A stretch of DNA of 64,000 nucleotides. It comes from Aestuariirhabdus litorea (GTDB lineage Bacteria > Pseudomonadota > Gammaproteobacteria > Pseudomonadales > Aestuariirhabdaceae). This document shows, in pieces, positions 21,096 to 30,681 of this stretch. Each line of letters starts with the position of its first letter. Positions within the stretch are counted from its first letter, which is position 1. Under the pieces are notes generated by a model. It did no database searches and was not told the origin of the DNA. It saw only the letters and a program-made list of their open reading frames with translations. The stretch covers positions 1,362,535 to 1,426,534 of the forward strand of contig NZ_QWEZ01000002.1 in the NCBI RefSeq assembly GCF_003864255.1, given 5' to 3'. The position numbers and the translations under genes were made by a program.

Positions 21096-21125
21096 GGGCG
21101 GAGCCTGTCTCCGCCCCTTTTATTT
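21096..21125 (+). terminator. Hairpin with T-rich tail between guaB and guaA
   Basis: GGGCGGAG (21096-21103) and CTCCGCCC (21109-21116) form an 8-bp GC-rich stem with a 5-base loop, followed by CTTTTATTT. It looks like an intrinsic terminator that could lower guaA relative to guaB. Confidence 0.65.
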
Positions 21126-21149
21126 GGTTTTACCGTTAAGAGATCAACG

Positions 21150-22727
21150 ATGTCACTCGATATTCACGCTCAACGAATTCTTATCCTCGATTTTGGTTCC
21201 CAGTACACCCAGCTGATTGCGCGCCGGGTGCGGGAGATCGGTGTTTACTGTGAACTGCACGCCTTCGATATGGACGCCGACGAGATCCGCAGCTTTAACC
21301 CCCGTGCGGTTATCCTGGCCGGAGGCCCGGAGTCGGTCACCGGCAGCGACACCCCACGCTGCCCTGAGGTGGTGTTTGAGCTGGGCGTTCCGGTACTGGG
21401 CATCTGCTACGGCATGCAGACCATGGCCGAGCAATTGGGCGGCAAGGTACAGACCTCTAACCTGCGCGAGTTTGGCTACGCCAAGGTGGATATCGAGGGT
21501 ACGCCCAGCCTCTTGAAGGGGATCGAGGATCATGTCAGCGATGCGGGCGTGTTGTCACTGGATGTCTGGATGAGTCATGGTGACAAGGTGTCACAGCTGC
21601 CCGAAGGCTTCGAGGTGATGGCCTCGACTGAAAGCTGCCCCATCGCCGGTATGGCCGATGAGCGTCGTCATTTTTACGGGGTGCAGTTCCACCCTGAGGT
21701 GACCCACACCAAGCAGGGCGCCCGTATCCTCAAGCGTTTTATCTGTGAAATTGCCGGCTGTGAGGCGCTCTGGACCTCTGCCAATATCGTTGAGGACGCC
21801 ATTGAGCGAGTGCGTCAGCAGGTGGGTACCAATAAGGTGTTGCTGGGTCTCTCCGGAGGGGTGGACTCCTCTGTGGTCGCAGCACTTCTGCACAAAGCAA
21901 TCGGTGACCAGCTCACCTGCGTCTTTGTTGATAACGGCCTGCTTCGTCTGCACGAAGGCGACCAGGTGATGGCGATGTTTGCCGAGAACATGGGGGTCAA
22001 AGTGATCCGCGCCGATGCCGAGGAGCTGTTCCTTGGCAAGCTGAAGGGGATCAACGATCCGGAGCAGAAGCGTAAGGTGATCGGTAATACCTTTATCGAG
22101 GTGTTCGATGAGGAAGCTGTAAAGCTGAAAGATGTTCACTTCCTAGCGCAGGGAACCATCTACCCTGACGTCATCGAGTCAGCGGGTGCCAAGACCGGAA
22201 AAGCTCATGTGATAAAGTCTCACCACAATGTGGGTGGCCTTCCGGAAGATATGAAAATGGAACTGGTGGAGCCGCTGCGGGAACTGTTCAAGGATGAGGT
22301 CCGCAAGCTGGGCCTGGAGTTGGGCCTGCCCTACGATATGGTCTACCGTCATCCCTTCCCGGGCCCAGGCCTCGGTGTGCGCATTCTCGGTGAGGTGAAA
22401 AAGGAGTACGCCGACCTGCTGCGAAGCGCCGATGCGATCTTTATCGAGGAGCTGCACAGGGCCGACTGGTACCACAAGGTGAGCCAGGCTTTCGTGGTAT
22501 TCCTGCCGGTCAAGTCGGTCGGTGTGGTGGGCGATGGTCGCCGCTACGAGTACGTGGTGTCGCTGCGTGCGGTGGAGACGATCGACTTCATGACCGCCCG
22601 CTGGGCGCACCTGCCCTACGAGCTGCTGGAGCGGGTATCCAACCGCATCATCAACGAGATCTCCGGTATCTCAAGGGTCGCCTACGACGTGTCCAGCAAG
22701 CCCCCTGCCACCATCGAGTGGGAGTGA
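21150..22727 (+). CDS. guaA: GMP synthase (glutamine-hydrolysing)
   Basis: 525 aa. The N-terminal class I glutamine amidotransferase domain has [12 protein letters not shown] with the nucleophilic Cys and a later [11 protein letters not shown] with His and Glu. The ATP pyrophosphatase domain has [16 protein letters not shown], and the C-terminal dimerisation domain ends in KPPATIEWE. It converts XMP to GMP. The ATG at 21150 is chosen; the open frame upstream covers the terminator hairpin. A strong terminator follows the gene. Confidence 0.97.
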   Translation: MSLDIHAQRILILDFGSQYTQLIARRVREIGVYCELHAFDMDADEIRSFNPRAVILAGGPESVTGSDTPRCPEVVFELGVPVLGICYGMQTMAEQLGGKVQTSNLREFGYAKVDIEGTPSLLKGIEDHVSDAGVLSLDVWMSHGDKVSQLPEGFEVMASTESCPIAGMADERRHFYGVQFHPEVTHTKQGARILKRFICEIAGCEALWTSANIVEDAIERVRQQVGTNKVLLGLSGGVDSSVVAALLHKAIGDQLTCVFVDNGLLRLHEGDQVMAMFAENMGVKVIRADAEELFLGKLKGINDPEQKRKVIGNTFIEVFDEEAVKLKDVHFLAQGTIYPDVIESAGAKTGKAHVIKSHHNVGGLPEDMKMELVEPLRELFKDEVRKLGLELGLPYDMVYRHPFPGPGLGVRILGEVKKEYADLLRSADAIFIEELHRADWYHKVSQAFVVFLPVKSVGVVGDGRRYEYVVSLRAVETIDFMTARWAHLPYELLERVSNRIINEISGISRVAYDVSSKPPATIEWE

Positions 22728-22763
22728 TCGCCCGGGCGCTCATTTCTACCTCTGGATGATCAG

Positions 22764-22795
22764 AACCGGTGCGAGTGACTCGCACCGGTTTTTTT
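22764..22795 (+). terminator. Intrinsic terminator after guaA
   Basis: A perfect 12-bp stem (AACCGGTGCGAG / CTCGCACCGGTT) with a TGA loop is followed directly by a run of T residues. This is the clearest rho-independent terminator in the window. Confidence 0.92.
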
Positions 22796-22907
22796 GTGCC
22801 TTGAGGAAAGTAAACCGCTTTGCATTCGCTTTTTGTCAATACGCCTGCCGCAGAGCCCCTTATTATGGAGGCTAACACTCAGGCACTGCACTTGGAGGAT
22901 AACAATA

Positions 22908-24608
22908 ATGAGCAAGAGCGAGAGCAAGTCACACCGCAAGCCGGCCCTGTTCTGGGGGTGGGGGAACGCCGATGAGCACCTCAGCGATGAAGAAAACCAT
23001 CTCATAGAAAACATGGTGCGGCTGCTGCTCCCCCAGGGCGCAGTCGAGTTGTCACCGCCCCAGGTGGATGAGTTTGAGTTGCCTGAATCCCGGCTGGGTG
23101 AGTTGCCCGACGCACTGGCGGAGATGGTCTCGACCACCCCATACGACCGCCTGCTCCACAGCTACGGAAAATCCTACCCGGATATGGCGCGCATGTACCT
23201 GCGTGAAGTGCCGAATGCGCCGGACGGCGTCGCGTTCCCCCGCACCGAGGAGGATATAGCGGCGATCTACCGCTATGCGGCAGAACAGGGGGTGGCTGTC
23301 ATCCCCTTTGGCGGGGGGACCAGCGTGTGCGGAGGGGTGGAGGCCGATGTGGGCGATCACTATAACGCCACCCTGGTGGTGGATATGGAGAATTTTAACC
23401 GCGTGCTGTCGGTGGACCCCGTCAGCCGGCGCGCACGAATACAGGCGGGTATCCGTGGCCCCGATATGGAAGCGGCCCTCAAACCGCACGGATTAACCCT
23501 GCGCCACTACCCCCAAAGTTTTCCCTTTGTCACCCTGGGCGGCATGGTGGCGACCCGGGCCGGCGGCCATTTCGCTACGGTCTACACCCATATCGAAGAT
23601 ATGGTGGAGGCCACCCGTACCCTGACCCCCAGCGGCCTGATCGAAACCCGTGACCTCCCAGGCTCGGGGGCCGGCCCTTCGGCGGACCGCCTGATCTGTG
23701 GTTCTGAGGGAACGCTCGGCATCATTACCGAAGCAACCCTTCGATTGCAGCAACGTCCGCAGTGGCGCGCCACCGCTTCAGTTATCTTCCAGAGTTTTCT
23801 GCAGGGTGCCGAGGCGGTGCGGCTGATCGCCCAGTCAGGCCTTTTCCCCTCCAACTGCCGCTTGCTGGACGAGCAGGAGGTGATGGTTAACCGGGTAGCA
23901 AACCGGCCCTGCGCCGTGCTGGTGCTGGGGTTTGAGTCGGCCGACCATGAGGTCAGTCACTGGATGGAGCGAGCCCTCGAGATTGCCCGCGAGCAGGGCG
24001 GTGAGCTTAAGGGTGAGGTCCAGTATAACGGGGGGCACGGGGATCAGCGCGCGAGCGAAGCGGAGTCCTGGCGCAACGCCTTTATTCGTATGCCTTACTG
24101 GCGTAACCGTGTCACCGCCTTTGGCATCGTTGCGGACACCTTCGAAACGGCGGTCACCTGGGACCGCTTCCCCGAGTTCTATAGGACCATCAAGCGGGAG
24201 ATGGAGGGGGCGATAGCCAAGATCAGTGGGCACCCCTTCTCTTTCTCCTGCCGTTTCACCCATGTTTATCCGGATGGCCCCGCTCCCTATTTCACCTTCT
24301 ACATGGTGGGGGACACCGAGGGCAACCTGCACAACGCCATCGACAAATGGAAGAGCATCAAGCAGCTGTCCCTGCAATTGCTCGCGGACCACGGCGCCAC
24401 CGCCACTCACCACCATGCAGTGGGTCGGGATCACCGCTTCGGTTACGAGCAGCAGACCTCCCCGCTTTACCGGCAGGCCCTGGCGGCGACCAAGCAGTGC
24501 CTTGACCCGGACGGTCTGCTCAACCCCGGTGTACTGATCGACCCTGTGGGCAAGGAGGTGGGGATTCGCGGAGTCTTTAGCGGTTTAAAAAGCCCCCAAA
24601 GCCCTTAG
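22908..24608 (+). CDS. FAD-binding oxidase of the alkyldihydroxyacetonephosphate synthase type
   Basis: 566 aa from the ATG at 22908, preceded by GGAGGA; the open frame further upstream overlaps the guaA terminator. The PCMH FAD-binding fold is clear: VIPFGGGTSVCGGV (residues 132-144), FPFVTLGGMVATRAGGHFATVYTHIEDMV and LICGSEGTLGIITEATL. The C-terminal half has the AGPS-like TCH/HHAVGRDHRFGYEQQTSPLY region and the end LNPGVLID. Eukaryotic AGPS swaps an acyl for an alkyl group in ether lipid synthesis; many bacterial relatives have unknown substrates. It stands alone between guaA and the pqi operon, with a hairpin after it. Confidence 0.82.
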   Translation: MSKSESKSHRKPALFWGWGNADEHLSDEENHLIENMVRLLLPQGAVELSPPQVDEFELPESRLGELPDALAEMVSTTPYDRLLHSYGKSYPDMARMYLREVPNAPDGVAFPRTEEDIAAIYRYAAEQGVAVIPFGGGTSVCGGVEADVGDHYNATLVVDMENFNRVLSVDPVSRRARIQAGIRGPDMEAALKPHGLTLRHYPQSFPFVTLGGMVATRAGGHFATVYTHIEDMVEATRTLTPSGLIETRDLPGSGAGPSADRLICGSEGTLGIITEATLRLQQRPQWRATASVIFQSFLQGAEAVRLIAQSGLFPSNCRLLDEQEVMVNRVANRPCAVLVLGFESADHEVSHWMERALEIAREQGGELKGEVQYNGGHGDQRASEAESWRNAFIRMPYWRNRVTAFGIVADTFETAVTWDRFPEFYRTIKREMEGAIAKISGHPFSFSCRFTHVYPDGPAPYFTFYMVGDTEGNLHNAIDKWKSIKQLSLQLLADHGATATHHHAVGRDHRFGYEQQTSPLYRQALAATKQCLDPDGLLNPGVLIDPVGKEVGIRGVFSGLKSPQSP

Positions 24609-24673
24609 GGAGGCCTGCACCGGAAGCGAAGCGTTGTGGGGGAAGGGTTCAGGGTGGATGCTGCCTTCGGGGT

Positions 24674-24694
24674 ATGGGCGCTTATGACGCCCAT
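24674..24694 (+). terminator. Hairpin between the FAD oxidase and pqiA
   Basis: ATGGGCG (24674-24680) and CGCCCAT (24688-24694) form a perfect 7-bp stem with a 7-base loop, followed by TCATCTTGT. A TATTAT -10-like hexamer for the pqi operon lies at 24768-24773. Confidence 0.45.
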
Positions 24695-24795
24695 TCATCT
24701 TGTGCCTTGCAGGGGAGTGCCTCGGGCGTCAACCCTATTTAGTTACAGGAATCTACGCTTTTTTTGTTATTATCCATTTAGCCTCGGAGGGATCG

Positions 24796-25476
24796 ATGGA
24801 TAAAATTGAAACAGCGTTCGCAGGGATGGGGGATAGCGGTGCTCACGCCGATATAGCCGAGACCCATATCGCTTGTCTCTCCTGCGATACCCTCATCGAT
24901 ATCTCTGGCCTGGCCCACGGTGAACGAGCCAAGTGTCCTGTGTGTGGGGACCTCCTGACCGAATACCGCGATGACGGGGTCAGTCGGGTGGTCGCCTTTT
25001 CGGTGGCGGCGGTGATCCTTCTGGCCATGGCCTGTGCCTACCCCTTCCTCTCCTTCAAGTCTGCTGGCCTCGAAAGCGTGACCACGCTACCGGGTACCGT
25101 CATCGCCCTCTATGACTACGGCATGGCGGATCTCGCCTTTCTGGTGGGTAGTTTTATTATCGCGGTCCCCTTATTGGTGCTGCTGCTTCTACTGCTCTTG
25201 TGCACGCCCTTGGTGACCCAGAGGCGGGCACCCTGGATGATCCCGGTTGGGCGTATTGTGTTTGCCCTGCAGCATTGGTGTATGGTCGACGTTTTTTTGA
25301 TCGGCGTGATTGTCAGCCTGGTGAAGATCGCCGCCATGGCGACCGTGGTACTGGGGATCTCCTTTTTCGCCTATGCCGGCTTTGCCATCTGTTTTACGAT
25401 GGCGATGGCGAGCCTGGACCGGCTACAGTTTTGGCTGCTGGTCGAGCGGCTGATGAGGGATCAGGCCCGTGGCTAG
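24796..25476 (+). CDS. pqiA: PqiA-domain membrane protein, first half
   Basis: 226 aa. An N-terminal zinc-ribbon-like part has two Cys pairs (CLSCDTLIDI, CPVCGDLL), followed by about four membrane helices: near residues 72-90, 112-140, 152-175 and 178-200. E. coli PqiA carries two such modules in one chain of about 417 residues; here each module has its own gene. PqiA is the inner-membrane partner of PqiB in an MCE-type lipid-transfer system. The GGAGGG site 5 bp upstream fixes the start. The last 8 bases overlap the next gene. Confidence 0.85.
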   Translation: MDKIETAFAGMGDSGAHADIAETHIACLSCDTLIDISGLAHGERAKCPVCGDLLTEYRDDGVSRVVAFSVAAVILLAMACAYPFLSFKSAGLESVTTLPGTVIALYDYGMADLAFLVGSFIIAVPLLVLLLLLLLCTPLVTQRRAPWMIPVGRIVFALQHWCMVDVFLIGVIVSLVKIAAMATVVLGISFFAYAGFAICFTMAMASLDRLQFWLLVERLMRDQARG

Positions 25477-26083
25477 AAACCGTGCAATTTCGCAACACCT
25501 CTCCTGTTGCCACGTTTGCTATAAACTGGCCCCGGTCGAGAGTCATCACTGCCCTCGTTGTGGTGCGGGGCTGCACCCCCGTAAGCCCGAAAGCACCCAG
25601 CGTACCCTTGCGCTGCTGATCACCGCGACCCTGCTGTACATACCCGCCAACATTTTCCCTATTATGATCACCGAGCAGTTTGGTAACGCCTTGCCCAGCA
25701 CCATTCTCGGGGGGGTTATATTACTCATCGACCTGGGGTCTATCCCCATCGCGGCGGTGATCTTTATCGCCAGTGTGATGGTACCGGTTGGTAAACTTAT
25801 CTCGCTTTATTACCTTTGTTGGTGCGCCCACCGCCAGGATGAGTTCGGTGCCCGAAGCCGGAGTGTGATGTACCGGATCACGGAGTTTGTTGGCAAGTGG
25901 TCGATGGTCGATGTGTTTGTAGTGTCAATTTTGGTGGCGCTGGTGAGCCTGGGAGGGGTCATCAGCATACGGCCGGGGATTGCAGCGATTGCCTTCGCCG
26001 GAGTGGTGCTGGTCACTATGGTGGCGGCCGATAGCTTTGATCCCCGTCTGTTGTGGGATCGGGAAGAGACAGCGGAAGAGTGA
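25469..26083 (+). CDS. pqiA: PqiA-domain membrane protein, second half
   Basis: 204 aa with a GTG start inside the end of the previous gene. It repeats the same design: Cys pairs SCCHVCYKL and HHCPRCGAGL, then four membrane helices. The GKWSMVDVFVVSILVALVSLG block parallels LQHWCMVDVFLIGVIVSLVKI in the first half, which shows common origin by duplication. The two products probably assemble into the equivalent of one E. coli PqiA. pqiB begins 1 bp after the stop. Confidence 0.85.
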   Translation: MARNRAISQHLSCCHVCYKLAPVESHHCPRCGAGLHPRKPESTQRTLALLITATLLYIPANIFPIMITEQFGNALPSTILGGVILLIDLGSIPIAAVIFIASVMVPVGKLISLYYLCWCAHRQDEFGARSRSVMYRITEFVGKWSMVDVFVVSILVALVSLGGVISIRPGIAAIAFAGVVLVTMVAADSFDPRLLWDREETAEE

Positions 26084-26084
26084 T

Positions 26085-27758
26085 ATGAAGCCGGAAGTGA
26101 CAAAAAAGAAGGGATTCTCAAAAGTCTGGATCGTCCCCATTCTTGCTGCCGTGCTGGGGGTGTGGATGGTCATCTTCAGTTACCTGAACCAGGGGCCAGA
26201 GGTGCAGGTGAGCTTTTCCGATGCGGCCGATCTGGTGGCCGGTAAAACCAAGGTCAAACTGTTGAATGTAGACATCGGCCAGGTCGAGTCGGTGGTGCTG
26301 AATGAAAATATCTCCGGCGTGGTGGTGGGCCTTCGCCTGGAGAAACAGTACGAGTCGCTGCTGCGGGAGGATACCCAGTTCTGGGTCGAGCGGGTACGGA
26401 TTGGAGCCGGCGGAATCAGCGGCCTGAGCACTATTCTTTCGGGCGCCTACATCAAGTTGTCTCCCGGAACGGGGAAGGCGGGCGGGGAGCGTTACGTGGG
26501 GCTTGAAAATCCGCCGCAAACCAAAGCAGGTGCACCGGGTATTCGGCTGGTGCTGCAGGCCGATCGGGTCTCCTCGGTCGATACCGGTGACCCCGTCCTC
26601 TACCACGGCTATAAGGTGGGCCGTGTCGAGAGTATGCGGCTTGAAGAGGGGACAGGAAAAATCCGCTACGACATCTTTATTGATGCTCCGTACCACAAGT
26701 TTATCAACAGTGCGGTCCGCTTCTGGAACGCCAGCGGCATCTCATTGAATGCCTCGGCGGCGGGCTTTAGTGTGAATGCCAGCTCGCTGGATACCATACT
26801 GGCCGGCGGGGTCGCCTTTGGGGCGATCCCTGGGCTGACCCCCGGAGAGCCGGTTGAGGAGAACCATGAGTTCACACTGTTTGGCAGTTACCAGGACTCA
26901 TTACAGCGGACTTACAACAGCGGGCTCTATTTTGTGGTGCGCTTTAACCAGGATATCGGGGGCCTGGTGCCGGGGGCGCCGGTTAACTACCGTGGCGTAA
27001 ATGCGGGTAAGGTGGTTCGCGTGATGCTTAAGGAGCTGGCGGACGAGGAGGACACCCGTTACGGACGAGCTATTCCGGTACTCCTCTACCTGGAGCCGGG
27101 CCGTATGGACCTGCCCGATACCGAGGAGGCCGCCTACGCGCTGGCTGAAGACATCAAAGCCGGCGTGGAGAAGGGGCTTCGTGCCAGCCTGAAAGCGGGT
27201 AACCTGATTACCGGCAGCCAGTTCGTCGCCCTGGACTTTTATCCGACAGCCGAGGCGGATGTGGTCGGTCGTTTTCTTGACTACCCGGTGATTCCTACGG
27301 TGCCGGGAGGGTTTGATCGGATCATGGTGTCGGTCTCTTCATTCCTGGATACCCTTAACAACCTTCCACTGGAGTCAACGGTGAGCTCGGCCAACGGCAC
27401 CATAGACCAGCTTAACCAGTCACTGGCCTCCATGGACCATATTCTCAAACAGCGGGAAACCCGTGCGCTGCCCAAACACCTGTCGGAGACTTTAACCGCC
27501 CTGCGCGAGACTCTCGACGGGCTGTCGCCCGACTCACCGGTGTATCAGGAGCTGGGTAAAACCCTTCTGAGTCTGCGCTCTGTACTGGAGGGGTTATCTC
27601 CCCGGTCGCCGCTTTACAAGGAGCTGGAAAGTAGCCTGTTTGAACTCAACAAAACCCTTAAAAACATGGATGAGCTGTCGGCTTCCCTGAAGGATACAGC
27701 GACCATGCTTCCCAAGCCTAAAGAGCGGGACCTGATACCGGAGGCGCGTGCGCAATGA
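26085..27758 (+). CDS. pqiB: PqiB, triple MCE-domain lipid-transport protein
   Basis: 557 aa. One N-terminal membrane anchor (near residues 10-29, VWIVPILAAVLGVWMVIFSYL) is followed by three MCE domains: GPEVQVSFSDAADLVAGKTKVKL, GAPGIRLVLQADRVSSVDTGDPVLYHGYKVG and LYFVVRFNQDIGGLVPGAPVNYRGV. A long C-terminal helical region rich in Leu follows. In E. coli, PqiB hexamers stack MCE rings and a coiled-coil needle across the periplasm to move lipids between membranes. It overlaps pqiC by 4 bases (ATGA). Confidence 0.93.
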   Translation: MKPEVTKKKGFSKVWIVPILAAVLGVWMVIFSYLNQGPEVQVSFSDAADLVAGKTKVKLLNVDIGQVESVVLNENISGVVVGLRLEKQYESLLREDTQFWVERVRIGAGGISGLSTILSGAYIKLSPGTGKAGGERYVGLENPPQTKAGAPGIRLVLQADRVSSVDTGDPVLYHGYKVGRVESMRLEEGTGKIRYDIFIDAPYHKFINSAVRFWNASGISLNASAAGFSVNASSLDTILAGGVAFGAIPGLTPGEPVEENHEFTLFGSYQDSLQRTYNSGLYFVVRFNQDIGGLVPGAPVNYRGVNAGKVVRVMLKELADEEDTRYGRAIPVLLYLEPGRMDLPDTEEAAYALAEDIKAGVEKGLRASLKAGNLITGSQFVALDFYPTAEADVVGRFLDYPVIPTVPGGFDRIMVSVSSFLDTLNNLPLESTVSSANGTIDQLNQSLASMDHILKQRETRALPKHLSETLTALRETLDGLSPDSPVYQELGKTLLSLRSVLEGLSPRSPLYKELESSLFELNKTLKNMDELSASLKDTATMLPKPKERDLIPEARAQ

Positions 27759-28312
27759 GAGTAATACTCGTTTTTATGGGGGTGGTTGCATTAACTGGCT
27801 GTTTGTCTTCACCGCCCCAGTCCAGCTATTACCTGTTACGCTCGGATGCCAAGCCGGCCGCTTCTTCACAGGTGATGCCGGTCACCCTGGTGTCCGTGGA
27901 TGTTGCCAACTACATCGACCAGGAAGGGCTGGTGCTGGAGTCGAGCAAAGGTGAGGTACAGACAGCCCAGTACCACCTGTGGGCTGAACCCCTTCGCCAC
28001 AGCCTGATGCAGTTTATGAGCAATGAGATCTCTGCAAACTCGGGAAGGGTTGTCCTCAATGGCCTGGGGGCGGGCCCCGCTGATACCCGGCGACTGACGA
28101 TCACCATCGATCAGCTGCACGGCTCTGTTGACGGTGATGCGGTGCTTACCGCCTACTGGACGCTGGTGACGGAGAAGCCTGAAGGGCTGGTGAGCCAGGA
28201 CTACCGGTGGTCGGGCCGCCTCCCCCTGAGTGAAGACGGTTATGCCGCCCTGGTAGCGGCGGAGCGTGCTTTGTTGGTTGAGCTGTCGAAGCAGATCGGG
28301 TCAACATTGTAG
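27755..28312 (+). CDS. pqiC: PqiC-type outer membrane lipoprotein
   Basis: 185 aa. The lipobox ALTGC after a short hydrophobic stretch indicates a lipoprotein. The body fits the ABC-type auxiliary family (YmbA/PqiC): YYLLRSDAK, VDVANYIDQEGLV and LRHSLMQFMSNEIS. PqiC binds the tip of PqiB at the outer membrane. It is translationally coupled to pqiB by an ATGA overlap. A perfect terminator hairpin follows immediately. Confidence 0.9.
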   Translation: MRVILVFMGVVALTGCLSSPPQSSYYLLRSDAKPAASSQVMPVTLVSVDVANYIDQEGLVLESSKGEVQTAQYHLWAEPLRHSLMQFMSNEISANSGRVVLNGLGAGPADTRRLTITIDQLHGSVDGDAVLTAYWTLVTEKPEGLVSQDYRWSGRLPLSEDGYAALVAAERALLVELSKQIGSTL

Positions 28313-28341
28313 GTGCTGCGCCCCTCAAGGGGCGCAGCACC
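28312..28341. terminator. Perfect bidirectional hairpin after pqiC
   Basis: GGTGCTGCGCCCC and GGGGCGCAGCACC form a perfect 13-bp stem with a TCAA loop, between the convergent ends of pqiC and the acyl-CoA dehydrogenase gene. There is no T-tract, but the position and strength suggest a shared terminator. Confidence 0.72.
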
Positions 28342-28356
28342 CGATGGCTATGAGCG

Positions 28357-30006
28357 TCAGGGGCGTGCCCGCTCGATAATGCCCTGGCAGTCGATACCGC
28401 TGGGCAGGTTGCCGTACAGCCATCCCGCACCCTCTCCCAGCCGGGAAAGGCAAAAGGCGTTTGCCACCTGTTCGCTGCCGCTGCGCAGAAGCAGGCTTGC
28501 CTGGGTGGCCAGTGCCAGCTGCCCGGCGATGTGGCGGGCCCGGTATTCGAACTCGGCGGGATGAGTGAACAGGGCATCGAGGGAGGTAACAAAGCGATCA
28601 AAGCGCTCGTGCATCCCCCGAGCTTGCAGAATCTCGGCCCTTAACACCTCCAGCGCCGCCGGTTCCTTTTGGAGGGTGCGCAGCATATCCAGTGCCTGCA
28701 CATTGCCACTGCCCTCCCAGATCGCATTGACCGGCGCTTCCCGGTAGAGGCGCGGCATGATGGTGGTTTCCATTACCCCGCTGCCGCCGATACACTCCAT
28801 CGCCTCGTAGGCGTGACCGGGGGTACGCTTGCAGATCCAGTACTTGCCGACGGCGGTGCCGAGGCGGATCAGCATCGCCTCCTGCTCATCGTCGCTGTCC
28901 AGGGCCCGCGCCATGCGCATCGCCATCACCAGAGCGGCCTCACTCTCGATCGCCAGGTCTGCCAGCACGTTCTGCATCAGCGGCTGCCGGTCGAGCAGGT
29001 TGCCAAAGGCGGAGCGGTGGTGGCAGTGGTGCAGTGCCTGTACGCTGGCCTGGCGCATGCCGGCGGCGGAGCCGACCATGCAGTCGAAGCGGGTCAGGGC
29101 GACCATCTCCAGGATGTTGGCAACCCCTCGCCCCTCTTCGCCGATCAACCAGCCCTCGGCCCCCCTCAACTCCGCTTCGGATGAGGCATTGGAGGCGTTG
29201 CCGCTCTTCTCTTTCAGGCGCAGGATCTGCAGCGGGTTTTTACGACCATCCTCCAGCCAGCGGGGAACCAGAAAGCAGCTCAGCCCCTTATCGGTGTAGG
29301 CCAGCATCAGGAAGGCATCGCTCATGGGGGCAGAAACGAAATACTTGTGTCCCACCAGGGCAAAACGCTGGCCCTGCTCATCCTCACCGATCGGGTAGGC
29401 GCGGGTGGTGTTGGCGCGAACATCGGACCCTCCCTGCTTTTCAGTCATCGCCATGCCGATGGTCGCACCCTGCTTTAGGCCGATGGGCTGGTTACTGGGG
29501 TCGTAACGGCATGAGTGGATCAGGGGCAGCCAGCGTGCGGCCACCCCGGGCTGCTTGCGCAGGGTGGGTACCGCGGCAAAGGTCATGGTCAATGGACAGC
29601 CGTGGCCCGCTTCTACCTGGGATTGCAGGTAGTTGAGGGCCGCACGGGCAACGTTGGCACCCGGTTTGGGATCGCTCCAGGGGGCGGAAGGTATCCCTTC
29701 GCGGATGGCCCGTTCCATCAGCTGGTGATAGCTGGGGTGGAAATCCACCTGGTCGATGCGGTGGCCATAGCGATCGTGGGTGTTGAACTCCGGCTTGTGG
29801 CGGTTGGCGAGATGCCCCCATTCGATCATCTCGCGGCTGCCGGTCAGGGCACCATAACGTTGCAGCGCCTCATCGGCCCAGCCCGCACCTTCTCGCGCCA
29901 CCGCCTCCTGCAGGGCCATATCCTGCAGGTAGAGGTTGTAGTTCTCCAGAGGGGGAGGGGTGTTAATCACCTCGTGGGTTTCAGCCAGATAATCAGGTCG
30001 GTTCAT
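28357..30006 (-). CDS. AidB-like acyl-CoA dehydrogenase
   Basis: 549 aa from the ATG at 30006. Acyl-CoA dehydrogenase family signatures include GMAMTEKQGGSDVRANTTRA, GHKYFVSAPMSDAFLMLAYT, EAMECIGGSGVMETTIMPRLYREAPVNAIWEGSGNVQALDML. Length and the long C-terminal helical part fit the AidB subgroup. E. coli AidB binds DNA and is induced by alkylating agents; its substrate is unclear. The TetR-type gene directly upstream overlaps it by 14 bases and probably controls it. Confidence 0.88.
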   Translation of the reverse strand: MNRPDYLAETHEVINTPPPLENYNLYLQDMALQEAVAREGAGWADEALQRYGALTGSREMIEWGHLANRHKPEFNTHDRYGHRIDQVDFHPSYHQLMERAIREGIPSAPWSDPKPGANVARAALNYLQSQVEAGHGCPLTMTFAAVPTLRKQPGVAARWLPLIHSCRYDPSNQPIGLKQGATIGMAMTEKQGGSDVRANTTRAYPIGEDEQGQRFALVGHKYFVSAPMSDAFLMLAYTDKGLSCFLVPRWLEDGRKNPLQILRLKEKSGNASNASSEAELRGAEGWLIGEEGRGVANILEMVALTRFDCMVGSAAGMRQASVQALHHCHHRSAFGNLLDRQPLMQNVLADLAIESEAALVMAMRMARALDSDDEQEAMLIRLGTAVGKYWICKRTPGHAYEAMECIGGSGVMETTIMPRLYREAPVNAIWEGSGNVQALDMLRTLQKEPAALEVLRAEILQARGMHERFDRFVTSLDALFTHPAEFEYRARHIAGQLALATQASLLLRSGSEQVANAFCLSRLGEGAGWLYGNLPSGIDCQGIIERARP

Positions 30007-30667
30007 GATGTTCTCCGTCGGGTTGTGACGTGCCAGGTTGGGGCGTGCCCGGTTGTGGAATGACCGGGCAGCCCAGCGCGCGCAGGGCAAATTGTTGTAT
30101 CTCCAGGATGCTCTCCTGGTGTTGGGGGCTTGGGTTGGCGGGGCTCAGGGGGCCTAACAGTGATTCGGCCAGGGCGCCCACCAGTGCGGCGGCTACCAGC
30201 TCCGGGTGGTTGCAGTGAAAACAGCCCTGGCGCATCCCCTCGCGGACCAGCTCGGTAAACACCCTGGCGTAGGCCTGGCGGTAACTGAGCCGTGCGGCCT
30301 CCACCAGCGGGTCCGCCGGTTCGGCGATCAAGGCCCAGGCCAGGCGTGGATTGCGCAGTGCCCGATGGGCAAAGGTGGCGATGGCGCTGGCCAGGTTATC
30401 GGCCGCACTCCGATGGCGGGTGGAGGCCTTGGCAACCTGTTCTACCTCGCGCTGGGAGGCGGCGGCGAAGAGGGCTGCGCAGAGCGCAGCCTTGTTGTGA
30501 AAGTAACGATAGAGAGTGCCGGTGGCAACATCGCACTCGGAGGCCACGGCGCTGATGCTGAGGCCGGCGAATCCCTCCCGGGAAACTATCTCCAGGGCAG
30601 CCTCCAGCAGGCGCTGTTTTAACGCTTGCTTACGGGCCTCTGTGGCGGCGGTAGCGCGATAAGCCAT
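29993..30667 (-). CDS. TetR-family regulator
   Basis: 224 aa. The N-terminal HTH is clear: RLLEAALEIVSREGFAGLSISAVASECDVATGTLYRYFHNKAALCAALF, here at about residues 18-66. A ligand-binding helical domain follows. The C-terminus is an odd low-complexity tail with PQPGTPQPGTSQP, whose coding DNA overlaps the start of the AidB-like gene. Inverted repeats just upstream of its start (30682-30712) are likely autoregulatory operators. The ligand is unknown; an acyl-CoA is plausible given the neighbour. Confidence 0.85.
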   Translation of the reverse strand: MAYRATAATEARKQALKQRLLEAALEIVSREGFAGLSISAVASECDVATGTLYRYFHNKAALCAALFAAASQREVEQVAKASTRHRSAADNLASAIATFAHRALRNPRLAWALIAEPADPLVEAARLSYRQAYARVFTELVREGMRQGCFHCNHPELVAAALVGALAESLLGPLSPANPSPQHQESILEIQQFALRALGCPVIPQPGTPQPGTSQPDGEHHEPT

Positions 30668-30681
30668 AGAATGAATTCCGG

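Noticed and set aside
22833..22866. Promoter TTGTCA ... TATTAT before the FAD oxidase gene
   Set aside because: The spacing of 22 bp is too long for a sigma-70 promoter.
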